From an uncultured Christensenellaceae bacterium (GTDB lineage Bacteria; Bacillota; Clostridia; Christensenellales; CAG-314): a DNA stretch of 64,000 bases. The DNA lies in NCBI GenBank assembly GCA_910585195.1, contig CAJUCX010000008.1, forward strand, positions 1-64,000, read 5' to 3'. The notes below the pieces were generated by a model, which worked only from the letters and a program-made list of their open reading frames with translations, searched no databases and was not told the origin of the DNA. This document shows positions 15,982 through 24,590 of this stretch, piece after piece. How positions within the stretch are numbered: position 1 is the first letter of the stretch; each line of letters opens with the position of its first letter. The position numbers and the translations under genes were made by a program.

Positions 15982-18203
15982 ACAGCCACCGCCTTTCGCT
16001 TCTTTTTATTTCTTAAATACAACACCGTAAGCGCAGCAATAACGGCAACGATAAGAATTAAACCAATCCACCAGTAAGACACGCTCCAATATACTACCAT
16101 CGAAACGACGTAAGCGGTAAGAACCCAAAAGCCTATTGCACCCCACGTACGTTTGCCGCTGCCCATTTCTCCGTAAACGGCGGCAACCATTGCCATGCAC
16201 GGCACTGCAAGCAAGTTGAACAGCATAAACGAATATGCGCCTGCGACGGAAAGTCCGCCAATCATTGCTTCGAGCCCTGCGCCGCCTGCCAAAACTTCCA
16301 TAGTGGCAACAACGTCTTCTTTTGCAAGCAAACCGGTAATCGACGCTACGACGAACTTCCAACCGTCCGGACCTTGTGCAAAACCCAGCGGATAGAATAT
16401 GTATTTAATTACGTTGCCGATTTGCCCCAGTATACTCAACTCTATGTCTTCTACCATTCCGTTCCAGAAAGTGAAACCGAAGTTAGACAAGAACCAAATA
16501 ACTACTATCGACGCAGTGATTATCGTGCCTGCTTTTATGATAAAGTGTTTAAGTTTTTCCCACAGGTGCGCCATCAGGTTTCTGAATTGCGGCAAGTGAT
16601 ATGACGGCAATTCCATAATAAACGGAGGCGTTGCACCTTTGAGAACTGTAAATTTAAGTATTATTGCGGCTATAATTGCAACCACTATACCTATAAGGTA
16701 AACAGAGAACACAACCAAGTCTCCGAACTGACCTGCAAACATTACGCCTGCAAATGCCAGCCAGATAGGCAATTTTGCACCGCAGGAGAAGAACGGCGCT
16801 ATCATCATAGTCATACGGCGTTCTTTTTCGTTTTCCAAAGTTTTTGTGGCCATTACGCCGGGGACTCCGCAGCCGAAACACATAAGAAGCGGCATAAACG
16901 CTTTGCCTGACAGACCGAATTTGCGGAATGCCCTATCCATAATAAACGCTGCTCTTGCCATATAACCGCTGTCTTCCAAAATAGAAAGGAACAAGAACAG
17001 CAACAATATTTGCGGCAAAAATGAGAATATCGCGTCAAGACCCGAAAGCAAACCGTCGCAAATAAGACCCGACAGCCAAGCAGGAGCCGACTCCAACCAA
17101 CCGGCAAACAAATCTATTATGCTGCCGGTAAGCCAGCCCATCCAACTTTGCAACCATACGCCCAGCGACGGTATACCGCCTAGCACGACCGCCTCGCCGG
17201 TTTCAAGCGCTTCTTCGAGCATACCCTCATAGCCCATACCGGTAAAGAAGTTTATCCAACCGGGATTTGTAATTTCAAGACCGAATATGCCGTTTAAGAA
17301 CAAGAAGTCTTCCGCAAAAGTGAAATGGAAGATACCAAACATTATTAGGAGGAACAACGGTATACCCCAAATTCTGTGCGTAAGCACTCTGTCAGCCTTG
17401 TCGCTTTTGCTGACTTCTTGTCTCTTGGCTTTTTTAACTGCCGACTGAACGTGCTGCGACAAGAAACAATATCTTGCGTCGGCAACAACCGCGCCGAAAT
17501 CGTCATCGAACGACTTCGCGTCGATTTCCTTTTTAAGTTCCGCAGTTATCGTTGCGATTTGCGGATATAATTGCACTTCCAGTTCGTCTGCTTCCAACAT
17601 CTTGACCGCGTGAAAAACTTTGTTTTGGCAGCTTTCTTCGCCGTAAAGCGTCAATGTCTTTTGGAAAAGACTCTTCAACAGACTTGAACTTTCTATTACA
17701 GAAGAACCTTTCCTAGGTTTTTGCGAAACGTCATAAGCAACTTTCATCAGTTGATTGATATTTTTACCTTTAAGCGCGCTTATTTCCACAACAGGCACGC
17801 CGAAAGTTTTTTCTATCTTGTCTTTGTCTACAACGTCGCCGTTTTTTTCTACCGCGTCCATCATATTGAGCGCGATAACCATAGGGACGTCCGTTTCCAA
17901 CAACTGCGTGGAAAGATACAAGTTTCTTTCCAAATTAGTGGCGTCTACTATATTTATAATGACGTCGGGTTTTTCATCCAAAATAAAGTTTCTGGATACT
18001 ACTTCTTCAGGCGTATAAGGCGACAGCGAGTATATACCCGGCAAGTCGACTATATGTACCTTTTCAGGCAATTTTTTATAACTGCCCTCTCTCTTGTCAA
18101 CCGTTACGCCCGGCCAGTTGCCTACGTGCGCCGTACTGCCCGTTAAAGCATTAAACAGCGTAGTCTTGCCGGAGTTTGGGTTGCCCGCCAAACAAAACTT
18201 CAT
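15978..18203 (-). CDS. feoB: Ferrous iron transporter FeoB
   Basis: A 741-aa inner-membrane Fe(II) transporter. Residues 1-165 are the G domain: G1 GNPNSGKTT, G3 DLPGIYSL, G4 NMMD and a G5-like SALKG; the helical GDI-like domain follows. From about residue 275 come the core transmembrane domains with two Gate repeats, including the Cys-containing LMCFGCGVPGVMATKT. Overlaps feoA2 upstream and the Cys-rich gene downstream by four bases each, so the operon is feoA1-feoA2-feoB-small protein. Confidence 0.96.
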   Translation of the reverse strand: MKFCLAGNPNSGKTTLFNALTGSTAHVGNWPGVTVDKREGSYKKLPEKVHIVDLPGIYSLSPYTPEEVVSRNFILDEKPDVIINIVDATNLERNLYLSTQLLETDVPMVIALNMMDAVEKNGDVVDKDKIEKTFGVPVVEISALKGKNINQLMKVAYDVSQKPRKGSSVIESSSLLKSLFQKTLTLYGEESCQNKVFHAVKMLEADELEVQLYPQIATITAELKKEIDAKSFDDDFGAVVADARYCFLSQHVQSAVKKAKRQEVSKSDKADRVLTHRIWGIPLFLLIMFGIFHFTFAEDFLFLNGIFGLEITNPGWINFFTGMGYEGMLEEALETGEAVVLGGIPSLGVWLQSWMGWLTGSIIDLFAGWLESAPAWLSGLICDGLLSGLDAIFSFLPQILLLFLFLSILEDSGYMARAAFIMDRAFRKFGLSGKAFMPLLMCFGCGVPGVMATKTLENEKERRMTMMIAPFFSCGAKLPIWLAFAGVMFAGQFGDLVVFSVYLIGIVVAIIAAIILKFTVLKGATPPFIMELPSYHLPQFRNLMAHLWEKLKHFIIKAGTIITASIVVIWFLSNFGFTFWNGMVEDIELSILGQIGNVIKYIFYPLGFAQGPDGWKFVVASITGLLAKEDVVATMEVLAGGAGLEAMIGGLSVAGAYSFMLFNLLAVPCMAMVAAVYGEMGSGKRTWGAIGFWVLTAYVVSMVVYWSVSYWWIGLILIVAVIAALTVLYLRNKKKRKAVAV

Positions 18204-18433
18204 CCTTCAACCTCCATCGTAACTTCTTTTGCTTCGTCTCTTCTTACGGAAAGTTCATACCCGCGCAGCATTATGCACAGCGGGTCGCCCAACGGAGCAA
18301 CTTTGACAAGTTTTATCTCCGCGCCGGGTGTAACGCCCATATCGTAAAGACGCCTTTTTATCTTTCCGCAGTTTTCGATTTTTGCCACTACACCGATTTC
18401 TCCCGGTGCAAACTCATTCAGCAATTTTTTCAT
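18200..18433 (-). CDS. feoA: FeoA domain protein (second copy)
   Basis: A 77-aa SH3-like FeoA: residues IENCGKIKRRLYDMGVTPGAEIKLVKVAPLGDP carry the conserved RLxxMGVxPG turn, and PLCIMLRGYELSVRRDEA is the family C-terminus. It probably acts with FeoB at the membrane. AGGAG upstream; its end overlaps the feoB start. Confidence 0.92.
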   Translation of the reverse strand: MKKLLNEFAPGEIGVVAKIENCGKIKRRLYDMGVTPGAEIKLVKVAPLGDPLCIMLRGYELSVRRDEAKEVTMEVEG

Positions 18434-18445
18434 CTTCCACTCCTG

Positions 18446-18658
18446 TTACGCTACGGTAATTTTTGTCGCCAACTGCTTGTTTAACGCAAGTTTACAGTCT
18501 TTGACTTTTATTATGACGTCGCCCTTCTGCTCGCTAAGCATAACGACTTCCGCACCGACCAATATACCTAAATTTGCAAGATGCCTCTTTACGTTTTCGT
18601 CGGCAGACATTCTGACAACCTTTACCGTTCTGCCGATAGGCGCAATAGACAACGGCAT
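18446..18658 (-). CDS. feoA: FeoA domain protein (first copy)
   Basis: A 70-aa FeoA-like protein (APIGRTVKVVRM, RHLANLGILVGAEV). The ATG at 18658 is chosen for the GGAGG site upstream; an in-frame codon at 18673 is rejected. First gene of the feo operon, behind the promoter and DtxR-like boxes at 18727-18846. Two tandem FeoA genes are common in Clostridia. Confidence 0.9.
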   Translation of the reverse strand: MPLSIAPIGRTVKVVRMSADENVKRHLANLGILVGAEVVMLSEQKGDVIIKVKDCKLALNKQLATKITVA

Positions 18659-18726
18659 AAAAATTACCTCCAAATTGTTTTGACTAACGATTTGTTTTAT
18701 TTGTTAGTTTTAACCAACCGTTTATC

Positions 18727-18846
18727 GTTAGTTAATGCTAACAACGGACTTAAAAAAATTCGGCACAGACGCCAAAAACTTTTAACTTCTTGTTAGCATA
18801 TGCTTACTTACAGACAGATATTACACCTAATCAAAAATACTGTCAA
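18727..18846 (-). promoter_or_regulatory. feo operon promoter with DtxR/IdeR-like operator boxes
   Basis: Minus strand: -35 TTGACA (18841-18846), 17-bp spacer, -10 TAATAT (18818-18823). Just downstream of the predicted start is the near-palindrome GTTAGCATATGCTTAC (18792-18807), and further on the palindrome GTTAGTTAATGCTAAC (18727-18742), with more CTAAC/GTTAG half sites down to 18680. These resemble metal-responsive DtxR-family boxes; the regulator is not in the window. No gene is seen in the rest of 18659-19167. Confidence 0.65.
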
Positions 18847-19167
18847 GCATTATTTTATAAATTTTTACAATTTTTTTACTACCGTTATTTTACAAGTAAA
18901 ATCAAATATGTTTGCAGATTAGTTTTTGCTGCGGCATATATCCTTTATATTTCAGCACTGTTTATTAAGACAAATTAAATACATCTCTTTAATATATGAA
19001 AAAAACATACGCGCTGATTTCAAACCATCCATCATTTTTAGAAGATATTTCTAATCACATTTATATTTCTTATAAAAATTCTTTTATTTTGCGACAAAAC
19101 GCTTTACTTTATTGCTTTATTGTGGTAAAGTATACGCATAAATCAATTATCATTAGGAGAATTCACA

Positions 19168-20028
19168 ATGAAAAAGAAGTTTTTAACCTTAATTACCGTT
19201 GTTTTAGCATTGGTCATGAGCCTTTTTGCATTTGTCGGATGCAGCGGCGCACCTACCAAAGGCTTTGACGTAGAACTTATGCAAGCATTTTGCAAAGCAA
19301 ACGATATCGAGTTGGAATTGAAAAAGATTTCTTGGGGACAAAAAGAAATGGAAGTAAATTCCGGCAACATCGACCTTATTTGGAACGGTATGACAATCCG
19401 CCCCGAAATGGCAAACAACCTTGAAGTAAGTATGCCTTACCTTACCAACAGTCAAGTTATGGTAGTAAGAAGCGACGACGATAAAAATATAGGGATTGCG
19501 TCCATTACCGCAAACAATGCAAAAATTACGGCAGAAAGCGGCAGCGCGGGCGAAGCAAAAGCAAAGGAAATTTTCGGAAACAACAGCTATAACGGTGCGG
19601 TAGACCAAATAACCGCCATGACGGAAGTTTTGTCAAAAACCAGCGACGTTGCGATTATCGACGAAGTTATGGCTAACTATTACACCACCAACGATGAATC
19701 AAGCTTCAAAGGCAAACTTAAAATAGTAGACCTTGCAGGCAAACATATTTCGCTTTCTATAGAAGAATACGGCATTGCCGCTAAAAAAGGCAATGCAGGT
19801 CTTATAGCAATGGTAAACGACACGATTGCCAAACTCTATCAAGACGGCACGGTAAAGACAATCGCGCAAAAATACGGTATTGAAAGTCAACTTATAATCG
19901 GCGGCTATTCCATCTACGTGCCTAAATACGGTTTGCTGTCGGCAGAAGAAAAAGCAAGTTGGGAAAATATCAAATCAAAAGGCAAACTCGTTGTAGGTTA
20001 CACCTTATTTGCCCCTATTTGCTATTGA
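19168..20028 (+). CDS. Amino-acid ABC transporter substrate-binding lipoprotein, apparently circularly permuted
   Basis: A 286-aa SBP_bac_3-type lipoprotein. Signal peptide with lipobox FVGC (Cys at about residue 25). Usually about 30 residues of the first beta strand (KLVVGY...FAP...) come before GFDVEL; here GFDVELMQAF follows the lipobox almost directly. The missing segment is found at the C-terminus instead: ENIKSKGKLVVGYTLFAPIC, then the stop. Canonical internal motifs (IDLIWNGMTIRPEM, DVAIIDEV, IAQKYGIE) are intact. First gene of an importer operon with a permease and an ATPase. Confidence 0.85.
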   Translation: MKKKFLTLITVVLALVMSLFAFVGCSGAPTKGFDVELMQAFCKANDIELELKKISWGQKEMEVNSGNIDLIWNGMTIRPEMANNLEVSMPYLTNSQVMVVRSDDDKNIGIASITANNAKITAESGSAGEAKAKEIFGNNSYNGAVDQITAMTEVLSKTSDVAIIDEVMANYYTTNDESSFKGKLKIVDLAGKHISLSIEEYGIAAKKGNAGLIAMVNDTIAKLYQDGTVKTIAQKYGIESQLIIGGYSIYVPKYGLLSAEEKASWENIKSKGKLVVGYTLFAPICY

Positions 20029-20058
20029 TTATCTGTAACAACTTTATATTGAAATTTG

Positions 20059-20090
20059 AAATAACCTTGCAATTATCTGCAAGGTTATTT
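20059..20090 (+). promoter_or_regulatory. 13-bp intercistronic hairpin
   Basis: Perfect stem AAATAACCTTGCA/TGCAAGGTTATTT, loop ATTATC, between the binding-protein and permease genes. Such hairpins often stabilise the upstream mRNA, or partly end it, giving more binding protein than membrane components. Confidence 0.7.
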
Positions 20091-20104
20091 GCAGGAGAAA
20101 GATT

Positions 20105-20746
20105 ATGTTTTGGCAAGTAACGCAATCATTATTGGGTGCTTCTTTGTACACACTGGGATTGTTTTTAATAACTTTGGTGTTTGCCATACCGTTTGGATTT
20201 GTAGTTTCTATGCTGTCGCGCTGCCGCTTTAAGCCGGTCAGGATAGTAATAAGAGTAATAATTTGGATTATACGCGGAACTCCGCTTATGCTGCAAATTA
20301 TCTTATTTGTATATGCCCCGGGATTGATTTTCGGCATACCTGTTTCCAACAGATTTATTTGGGTTGCGGTGGCATTTATAATAAACTACTCTGCTTATTT
20401 TGCGGAGATTTATCGCGGCGGAATAGAAAGCATACCCGTCGGACAATATGAAGCGTGCAAAATTTTGGGTATGACAAAAGGTCAAACGTTTTTTAAGGTA
20501 ATTTTGCCGCAAGTTGTAAAGCGCATTGTACCGCCTATGGGCAATGAAATAATAACCCTTATTAAAGATACTTCCCTCGCAAATATTGTAGGCATTGCGG
20601 AAATTATCATAACGGCAAGAGACGTAACAAACACAACCGGCGCCATTTGGCCTATATTCTATACAGGCGTATTTTATCTTGTTTTCAGCGGAGTGCTGAC
20701 TTTGCTGTTGCGTTGGCTCGAAAAGAAATTAAACTATTATAGGTAA
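20105..20746 (+). CDS. Amino-acid ABC transporter permease (HisM/GlnP family)
   Basis: A 213-aa permease with about five transmembrane helices. The N-terminal SLLGASLYTLGLFLITLVFA and the EAA loop AYFAEIYRGGIESIPVGQYEA and ...LGMTKGQTFFKVILPQ are typical of polar amino-acid uptake permeases. GCAGGAGAAAG precedes the start. Only one permease gene is present, so it probably forms a homodimer. Confidence 0.93.
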   Translation: MFWQVTQSLLGASLYTLGLFLITLVFAIPFGFVVSMLSRCRFKPVRIVIRVIIWIIRGTPLMLQIILFVYAPGLIFGIPVSNRFIWVAVAFIINYSAYFAEIYRGGIESIPVGQYEACKILGMTKGQTFFKVILPQVVKRIVPPMGNEIITLIKDTSLANIVGIAEIIITARDVTNTTGAIWPIFYTGVFYLVFSGVLTLLLRWLEKKLNYYR

Positions 20747-20749
20747 GAT

Positions 20750-21775
20750 ATGGAAGTTTTGAAGATAAACAATTTGAACAAAAGTTTTGACGATTTGCAC
20801 GTGCTTAAAGGCGTTTCGTTCGATATGCAAAAAGGCGAAGTAGTTGCCGTCATAGGCGCGTCCGGCGGCGGCAAAACAACTATGCTGCGCTGCCTTACTT
20901 TTTTGGAAAGAGCCGACAGCGGCACCATAACCATTGACGGCGACGAAATAGTAACGGAAGCTATTGACAGGCGCATTGCGGAAAAAGCCGTCAAAAACAA
21001 AAAGACAGCATTTGCCAATGCAGAAAGAGCAAAGGCAAAGGCAGAAAAAGCCGCTGTGAATAAAGATAAAGATGACAAGTCGAAACTTAAAGCAGAAAAA
21101 ACCGCTGCCGCTGCCAAACAAGCGCAGGAAAAAGCCGTTGCGGCGGCAATTAAGGCGGAAAAAGCATTTCAAGTTTTGCAAATGCTTGTCGAAGGCAATG
21201 ATTTGCAGCGTAACGAATTGACAAGCGATTTTTATAAATCGGTTTATCTGAAGGACGAAGAATTGCGCCAACGCGCGTTGAAAGTCGGCTTAGTATTTCA
21301 AGACTACAATTTGTTTCCTCACAAGACGGTTTTGCAAAACTGCATTCTTGCAACGATTTCCGTATTGAAAACAGAAAAAGAACTTGCGGAAGAAAAGGCA
21401 AGACAAGTGCTTGCGCAAGTTGGCTTGGCAGACAAAATAGATGCTTACCCCTATCAACTTTCAGGCGGACAAAAACAGCGTGTGGCCATTGCAAGGGCTT
21501 TGTGCATGAACCCGTCGCTGTTGTGCTTTGACGAACCAACTTCCGCGCTTGACCCGGAACTTACGGCGGAAGTGCTTAAAGTAATACGACAACTTAAATG
21601 CGACGGCGTAACGATGCTTATAGTTACGCACGAAATAAACTTTGCACGGGAAGTTGCCGACACCGTTATATTTTTGGAAAACGGCGTTATTTTGGAAAAA
21701 GGAAACGCCAAAGAACTTGTCGACAATCCTAAAAACGCAAGAACGAGAGAATTTTTGAAAAGAATTTCCGAGTGA
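20750..21775 (+). CDS. Amino-acid ABC transporter ATPase with a large charged helical insertion
   Basis: A 341-aa ATPase; the usual family length is about 240-250. Walker A GASGGGKTT is at residues ~37-45, but between it and the Q-loop (VGLVFQDYNLFPH) there is an extra stretch of roughly 100 residues (about 70-175), rich in Ala, Lys and Glu and predicted to be a long coiled helix. Signature LSGGQKQRVAIA, Walker B LLCFDEPTSALD and H-loop THEI are intact, so it should be active. Starts 4 bp after the permease stop. Confidence 0.92.
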   Translation: MEVLKINNLNKSFDDLHVLKGVSFDMQKGEVVAVIGASGGGKTTMLRCLTFLERADSGTITIDGDEIVTEAIDRRIAEKAVKNKKTAFANAERAKAKAEKAAVNKDKDDKSKLKAEKTAAAAKQAQEKAVAAAIKAEKAFQVLQMLVEGNDLQRNELTSDFYKSVYLKDEELRQRALKVGLVFQDYNLFPHKTVLQNCILATISVLKTEKELAEEKARQVLAQVGLADKIDAYPYQLSGGQKQRVAIARALCMNPSLLCFDEPTSALDPELTAEVLKVIRQLKCDGVTMLIVTHEINFAREVADTVIFLENGVILEKGNAKELVDNPKNARTREFLKRISE

Positions 21776-21845
21776 AATTCTTTTTTTATTGAGTTTTTTA
21801 TTAAAGTATGCTAAAATTTAGTAAATTTATTTTGGGGTGCTATTT

Positions 21846-22883
21846 ATGAACAAAATTACCTATGAAAAATCGGGCGTTAATATCGACACCGCCGACGCAA
21901 CCAAAAGAGAAATGGCTAAATATGTCAACTCGGGCAATCAAAGAGTGTTAAACAAAGTAGGCGCCTTTGCCTCTTTGTATGACGTAAAATTTCCTGAGAT
22001 GAAAAACCCTGTGTTGGTGCTTAAAACCGAAGAACCGGGTTCGAAACAGAAATTTGCCTTCAAATATAACAAAATCAAAAATATCTGCTACGATATGATA
22101 AACCACCTTACCAACGACATAATCGTTATGGGTGCTACGCCGCTTACGGTACAGGATGCGATTATATGCTCTAAAATAGAAAAAGACGTCGTCAGCGATT
22201 TGGTTAAATATATTTCGCAGGCGTGCAAAGACAACGGCAGCGTACTGACCGGCGGAGAAACTTCCGAGCAGCCCGACGTTGTAGAAAAAGGCATTTATGT
22301 ACTTACTTCAAGCATAGTCGGCATTGTAGAAAAGGACGAAATAATCGACGGCAGCAAGATAGAAAAAGGCGACGTAGTAATTGCTCTTCCTTCCAACGGC
22401 ATTCATACCAACGGTTATTCGTTTATAAGAATGCTTATGGAACAATTCCCTGGTATAGAAGACGAAGTTATCGAAAACGGCGAAACTTTCTTAGACGTCA
22501 TTATGCGTTCGCACTCCCCTTATTACAGCGTGCTTACCCCTCTTTTCGGCAACAAAGCGCTGCGTGGTATGGCTCATATTACGGGCGGCGGAATTCAAGA
22601 CAACTTAAACAGAATTTTGCCGGAAAATTTATCTGCGGAAATTGACTTGACAAAAATAAGAATTTTGCCTATATTCAAATTCATTAAGGAAAAATCGCAG
22701 ACTGACGACAAAGAATTGTTAAGAACATTCAATATGGGCGTCGGAATGACCGTCGTAGTTAAGAAAGGCACGCAAGACGACTTCCTTGCACACTTCAAAA
22801 AACTCGGCACTGAAGCCTACGTAATCGGCGAAATAATAGACGGAAATAAAAAAGTAGTGTTCAAAAACAATTTGCAATATTAA
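21846..22883 (+). CDS. purM: Phosphoribosylformylglycinamidine cyclo-ligase (AIR synthase)
   Basis: A 345-aa PurM-family ATP-dependent enzyme making AIR from FGAM in purine synthesis. Seen: YEKSGVNIDTADATK, MINHLTNDIIVMGATPL, LTGGETSEQPDVV, LPSNGIHTNGYSF and HITGGGIQDNLNRILP. Slightly divergent from textbook PurM (MINHLTND rather than CVND) and standing alone, outside a pur operon, so it could be a paralogue. The ATG at 21846 follows GGGGTG; a GTG three codons upstream lies in that site. Confidence 0.85.
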   Translation: MNKITYEKSGVNIDTADATKREMAKYVNSGNQRVLNKVGAFASLYDVKFPEMKNPVLVLKTEEPGSKQKFAFKYNKIKNICYDMINHLTNDIIVMGATPLTVQDAIICSKIEKDVVSDLVKYISQACKDNGSVLTGGETSEQPDVVEKGIYVLTSSIVGIVEKDEIIDGSKIEKGDVVIALPSNGIHTNGYSFIRMLMEQFPGIEDEVIENGETFLDVIMRSHSPYYSVLTPLFGNKALRGMAHITGGGIQDNLNRILPENLSAEIDLTKIRILPIFKFIKEKSQTDDKELLRTFNMGVGMTVVVKKGTQDDFLAHFKKLGTEAYVIGEIIDGNKKVVFKNNLQY

Positions 22884-23026
22884 ATGCCTGAGTGCAAGTT
22901 CCATTTAATTACATAAACAAAGCACTTGTACAATCATTGCAAAAATCTAAATTATTGTAAATTGCAAATATAAAACTTATAAATAATGACAAAAAATAAA
23001 GAGAAACAACTTCTCTTTATTTATAT

Positions 23027-23113
23027 GCGGATATGGCGGAATTGGCAGACGCGTAAGATTCAGGTTCTTATGACCGTTAGGTTGTGCAGGTTCAAGTCCT
23101 GTTATCCGCACCA
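23027..23113 (+). tRNA. tRNA-Leu(CAG), prophage integration target
   Basis: Class II tRNA: acceptor GCGGATA/TATCCGC, anticodon stem TAAGA/TCTTA with loop TTCAGGT (anticodon CAG), long variable arm and encoded CCA. Its last 17 bases are repeated at 57351-57367, marking the prophage junctions; the gene itself stays complete. Confidence 0.95.
23097..23113 (+). other. attL core (17-bp)
   Basis: TCCTGTTATCCGCACCA, the 3' end of tRNA-Leu(CAG), identical to 57351-57367. The flanks differ (AAG before it here, CGA at the other end; AAATA after it here, GTAAT at the other end). Confidence 0.93.
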
Positions 23114-23118
23114 AATAT

Positions 23119-23145
23119 AAAAAGCACAATATATTGTGCTTTTTG
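23119..23145 (+). terminator. Prophage-supplied terminator for tRNA-Leu(CAG)
   Basis: A near-perfect palindrome (AAAAAGCACAATAT with ATATTGTGCTTTTT) starting six bases after attL. Since it lies inside the prophage, it replaces whatever terminator followed the tRNA before integration. Part of it (CAATATATTGTGC) is repeated at about 23160-23172. Confidence 0.8.
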
Positions 23146-23208
23146 TTATAAACTAACAACAATATATTGTGCATTAACCATTTTGAGAACACAACAGGAA
23201 CAATATTC

Positions 23209-24042
23209 ATGAGAAATCAATCTTCACAACCACTATTTTCATCACATGTCTTTATTTATATTATTACTTTGATTGTATCAATTATCCTTCTGCTGTGTGT
23301 TTTTATTGAAGACAAAAATTTGTCTACAGTGTTAGTGTCAATTGGAGCTGGCGGCTTTGCATCTTCACTATTAGGAATTATCATTGAAATATCTAATAGT
23401 AAAAAAATTAAGTATTTACGTAAAACCAATCTTGAAACAATATTGCATTCTTATTTAAGTGCTATCTCATCATTTTTATCTTGCTCCTTTCAGATAATAA
23501 TTAATGTATTTGAAAAAGTACCAAATAATGCAACGTATAAAATAACTATTAAAGAATTCATTAATGTAATTGAAATTAATTTTCCTGCATTTGATCAAGC
23601 TAAATATTTACATTCAAAAGGTGAATTAGTATACATTGACAAATCACAAGAAGACGCATTAACAATTTTAACAGTATTTAACCGTTCATTAAAACACTTT
23701 GCAACCGAAAATCTAAAACTAACTAGTCAAGATATGGTCGGTTTATTGAGTTTATATAATGAACATGAAATACGCTCACTTAAATATTGGTATGATATTT
23801 TAATAGGTCCCTGTTATACTTTGGAAGAATATTACTATCTATTTGAGGGCTTAACCGAAGAAAGTCTTTATAAAATACTTGGAATAAAAAACATAAATGA
23901 CTTTACATTCTATTACGAAAATAAAAAATATGCATTAGTTAACGACAAAGAAATTCTTTGTCAAAACAGGACATCTCGTCCTAATTTTATTGATGCAATA
24001 AGTTTTACAGAAGCATTATCAAATAAAAAAGATGAGGCATAG
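23209..24042 (+). CDS. Hypothetical membrane-anchored protein at the prophage edge
   Basis: A 277-aa protein of unknown family. Residues ~10-32 (HVFIYIITLIVSIILLLCVF) and ~42-60 (GAGGFASSLLGIIIEI) are two transmembrane segments, followed by about 215 cytoplasmic residues rich in Asn, Lys, Ile and Tyr. Very AT-rich codon use compared with the phage structural genes. Its place next to attL, on the opposite strand to the late genes, fits a cargo gene expressed from the lysogen, perhaps for exclusion. AGGA precedes the ATG. Confidence 0.7.
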   Translation: MRNQSSQPLFSSHVFIYIITLIVSIILLLCVFIEDKNLSTVLVSIGAGGFASSLLGIIIEISNSKKIKYLRKTNLETILHSYLSAISSFLSCSFQIIINVFEKVPNNATYKITIKEFINVIEINFPAFDQAKYLHSKGELVYIDKSQEDALTILTVFNRSLKHFATENLKLTSQDMVGLLSLYNEHEIRSLKYWYDILIGPCYTLEEYYYLFEGLTEESLYKILGIKNINDFTFYYENKKYALVNDKEILCQNRTSRPNFIDAISFTEALSNKKDEA

Positions 24043-24057
24043 CTTCATCTTTATTTA

Positions 24058-24318
24058 TTAACAATCAATTCTTCGTTCCACAAACCACTTCCCTGTCGCA
24101 CATTCTCTGTACAAGAATTTGCGCCTGCCTTCCACTATCACATCATACTTTTGAGTTGGAAGTCCACCAACATGAACAGGCGGCGCGTTTATTATGCTTA
24201 AAACTTTATCAACACTGAATTTGCGCCCGTCCTCCCACTCAATAGCAACAGGCTTTATATTGCCGCCCGTGTCAACTCGGATTATCATTGTTAAGTAATG
24301 TTTTTCATACATTGCCAT
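24058..24318 (-). CDS. Hypothetical protein, 86 aa
   Basis: Unrecognised small soluble protein, probably beta-rich: IIRVDTGGNIKPVAIEWEDG, KYDVIVEGRRKFLYRE, GKWFVERRI. Resembles small barrel-like proteins of Clostridia that carry a K-P-x-x-I-x-W-x-D-G strand. Start uncertain: no ribosome site precedes 24318, 24312 or 24288. Convergent with 23209-24042. Confidence 0.55.
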   Translation of the reverse strand: MAMYEKHYLTMIIRVDTGGNIKPVAIEWEDGRKFSVDKVLSIINAPPVHVGGLPTQKYDVIVEGRRKFLYRECATGKWFVERRIDC

Positions 24319-24406
24319 AAAAAATATATTGACAAAATCAAAAAATTTATGATTATTTCAAAAATTTTTATGAAAAAATTGTTATAATATAATAGGAGGA
24401 AAATTT

Positions 24407-24574
24407 ATGAAAAATATTGATGTACAAATACTTGTCCCTAAAATCAAATTAGGACTGTCTGACGAAATAGTTTCAGACCCGCCGTGTGTTTGCCCAGTAA
24501 TTACATATCAGGACGATAACGGCAACCGGCGCACATTTGCTACAGCGGTGCCAACAAAAAAAGACGAGGCTTAA
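24407..24574 (+). CDS. Small hypothetical protein, 55 aa
   Basis: Supported by an excellent ribosome site (TAGGAGGAAAATTT then ATG) and a TATAAT box at 24383-24388. It begins MKNIDVQILVPKIKLGLSDE, then contains SDPPCVCPVITYQDDNGN, and ends in VPTKKDEA. It ends in the arm of a terminator shared with the convergent late operon. No family recognised; plus-strand cargo like its neighbour at 23209. Confidence 0.65.
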   Translation: MKNIDVQILVPKIKLGLSDEIVSDPPCVCPVITYQDDNGNRRTFATAVPTKKDEA

Positions 24575-24590
24575 TGCCCCGTCTTTTTAC
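24556..24590. terminator. Bidirectional terminator at the end of the phage late operon
   Basis: Stem AAAAAGACGAGGC/GCCCCGTCTTTTT (one mismatch) with loop TTAAT; A run left and T run right. It ends the 55-aa gene and the minus-strand late transcript, overlapping both stop codons. Confidence 0.85.
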
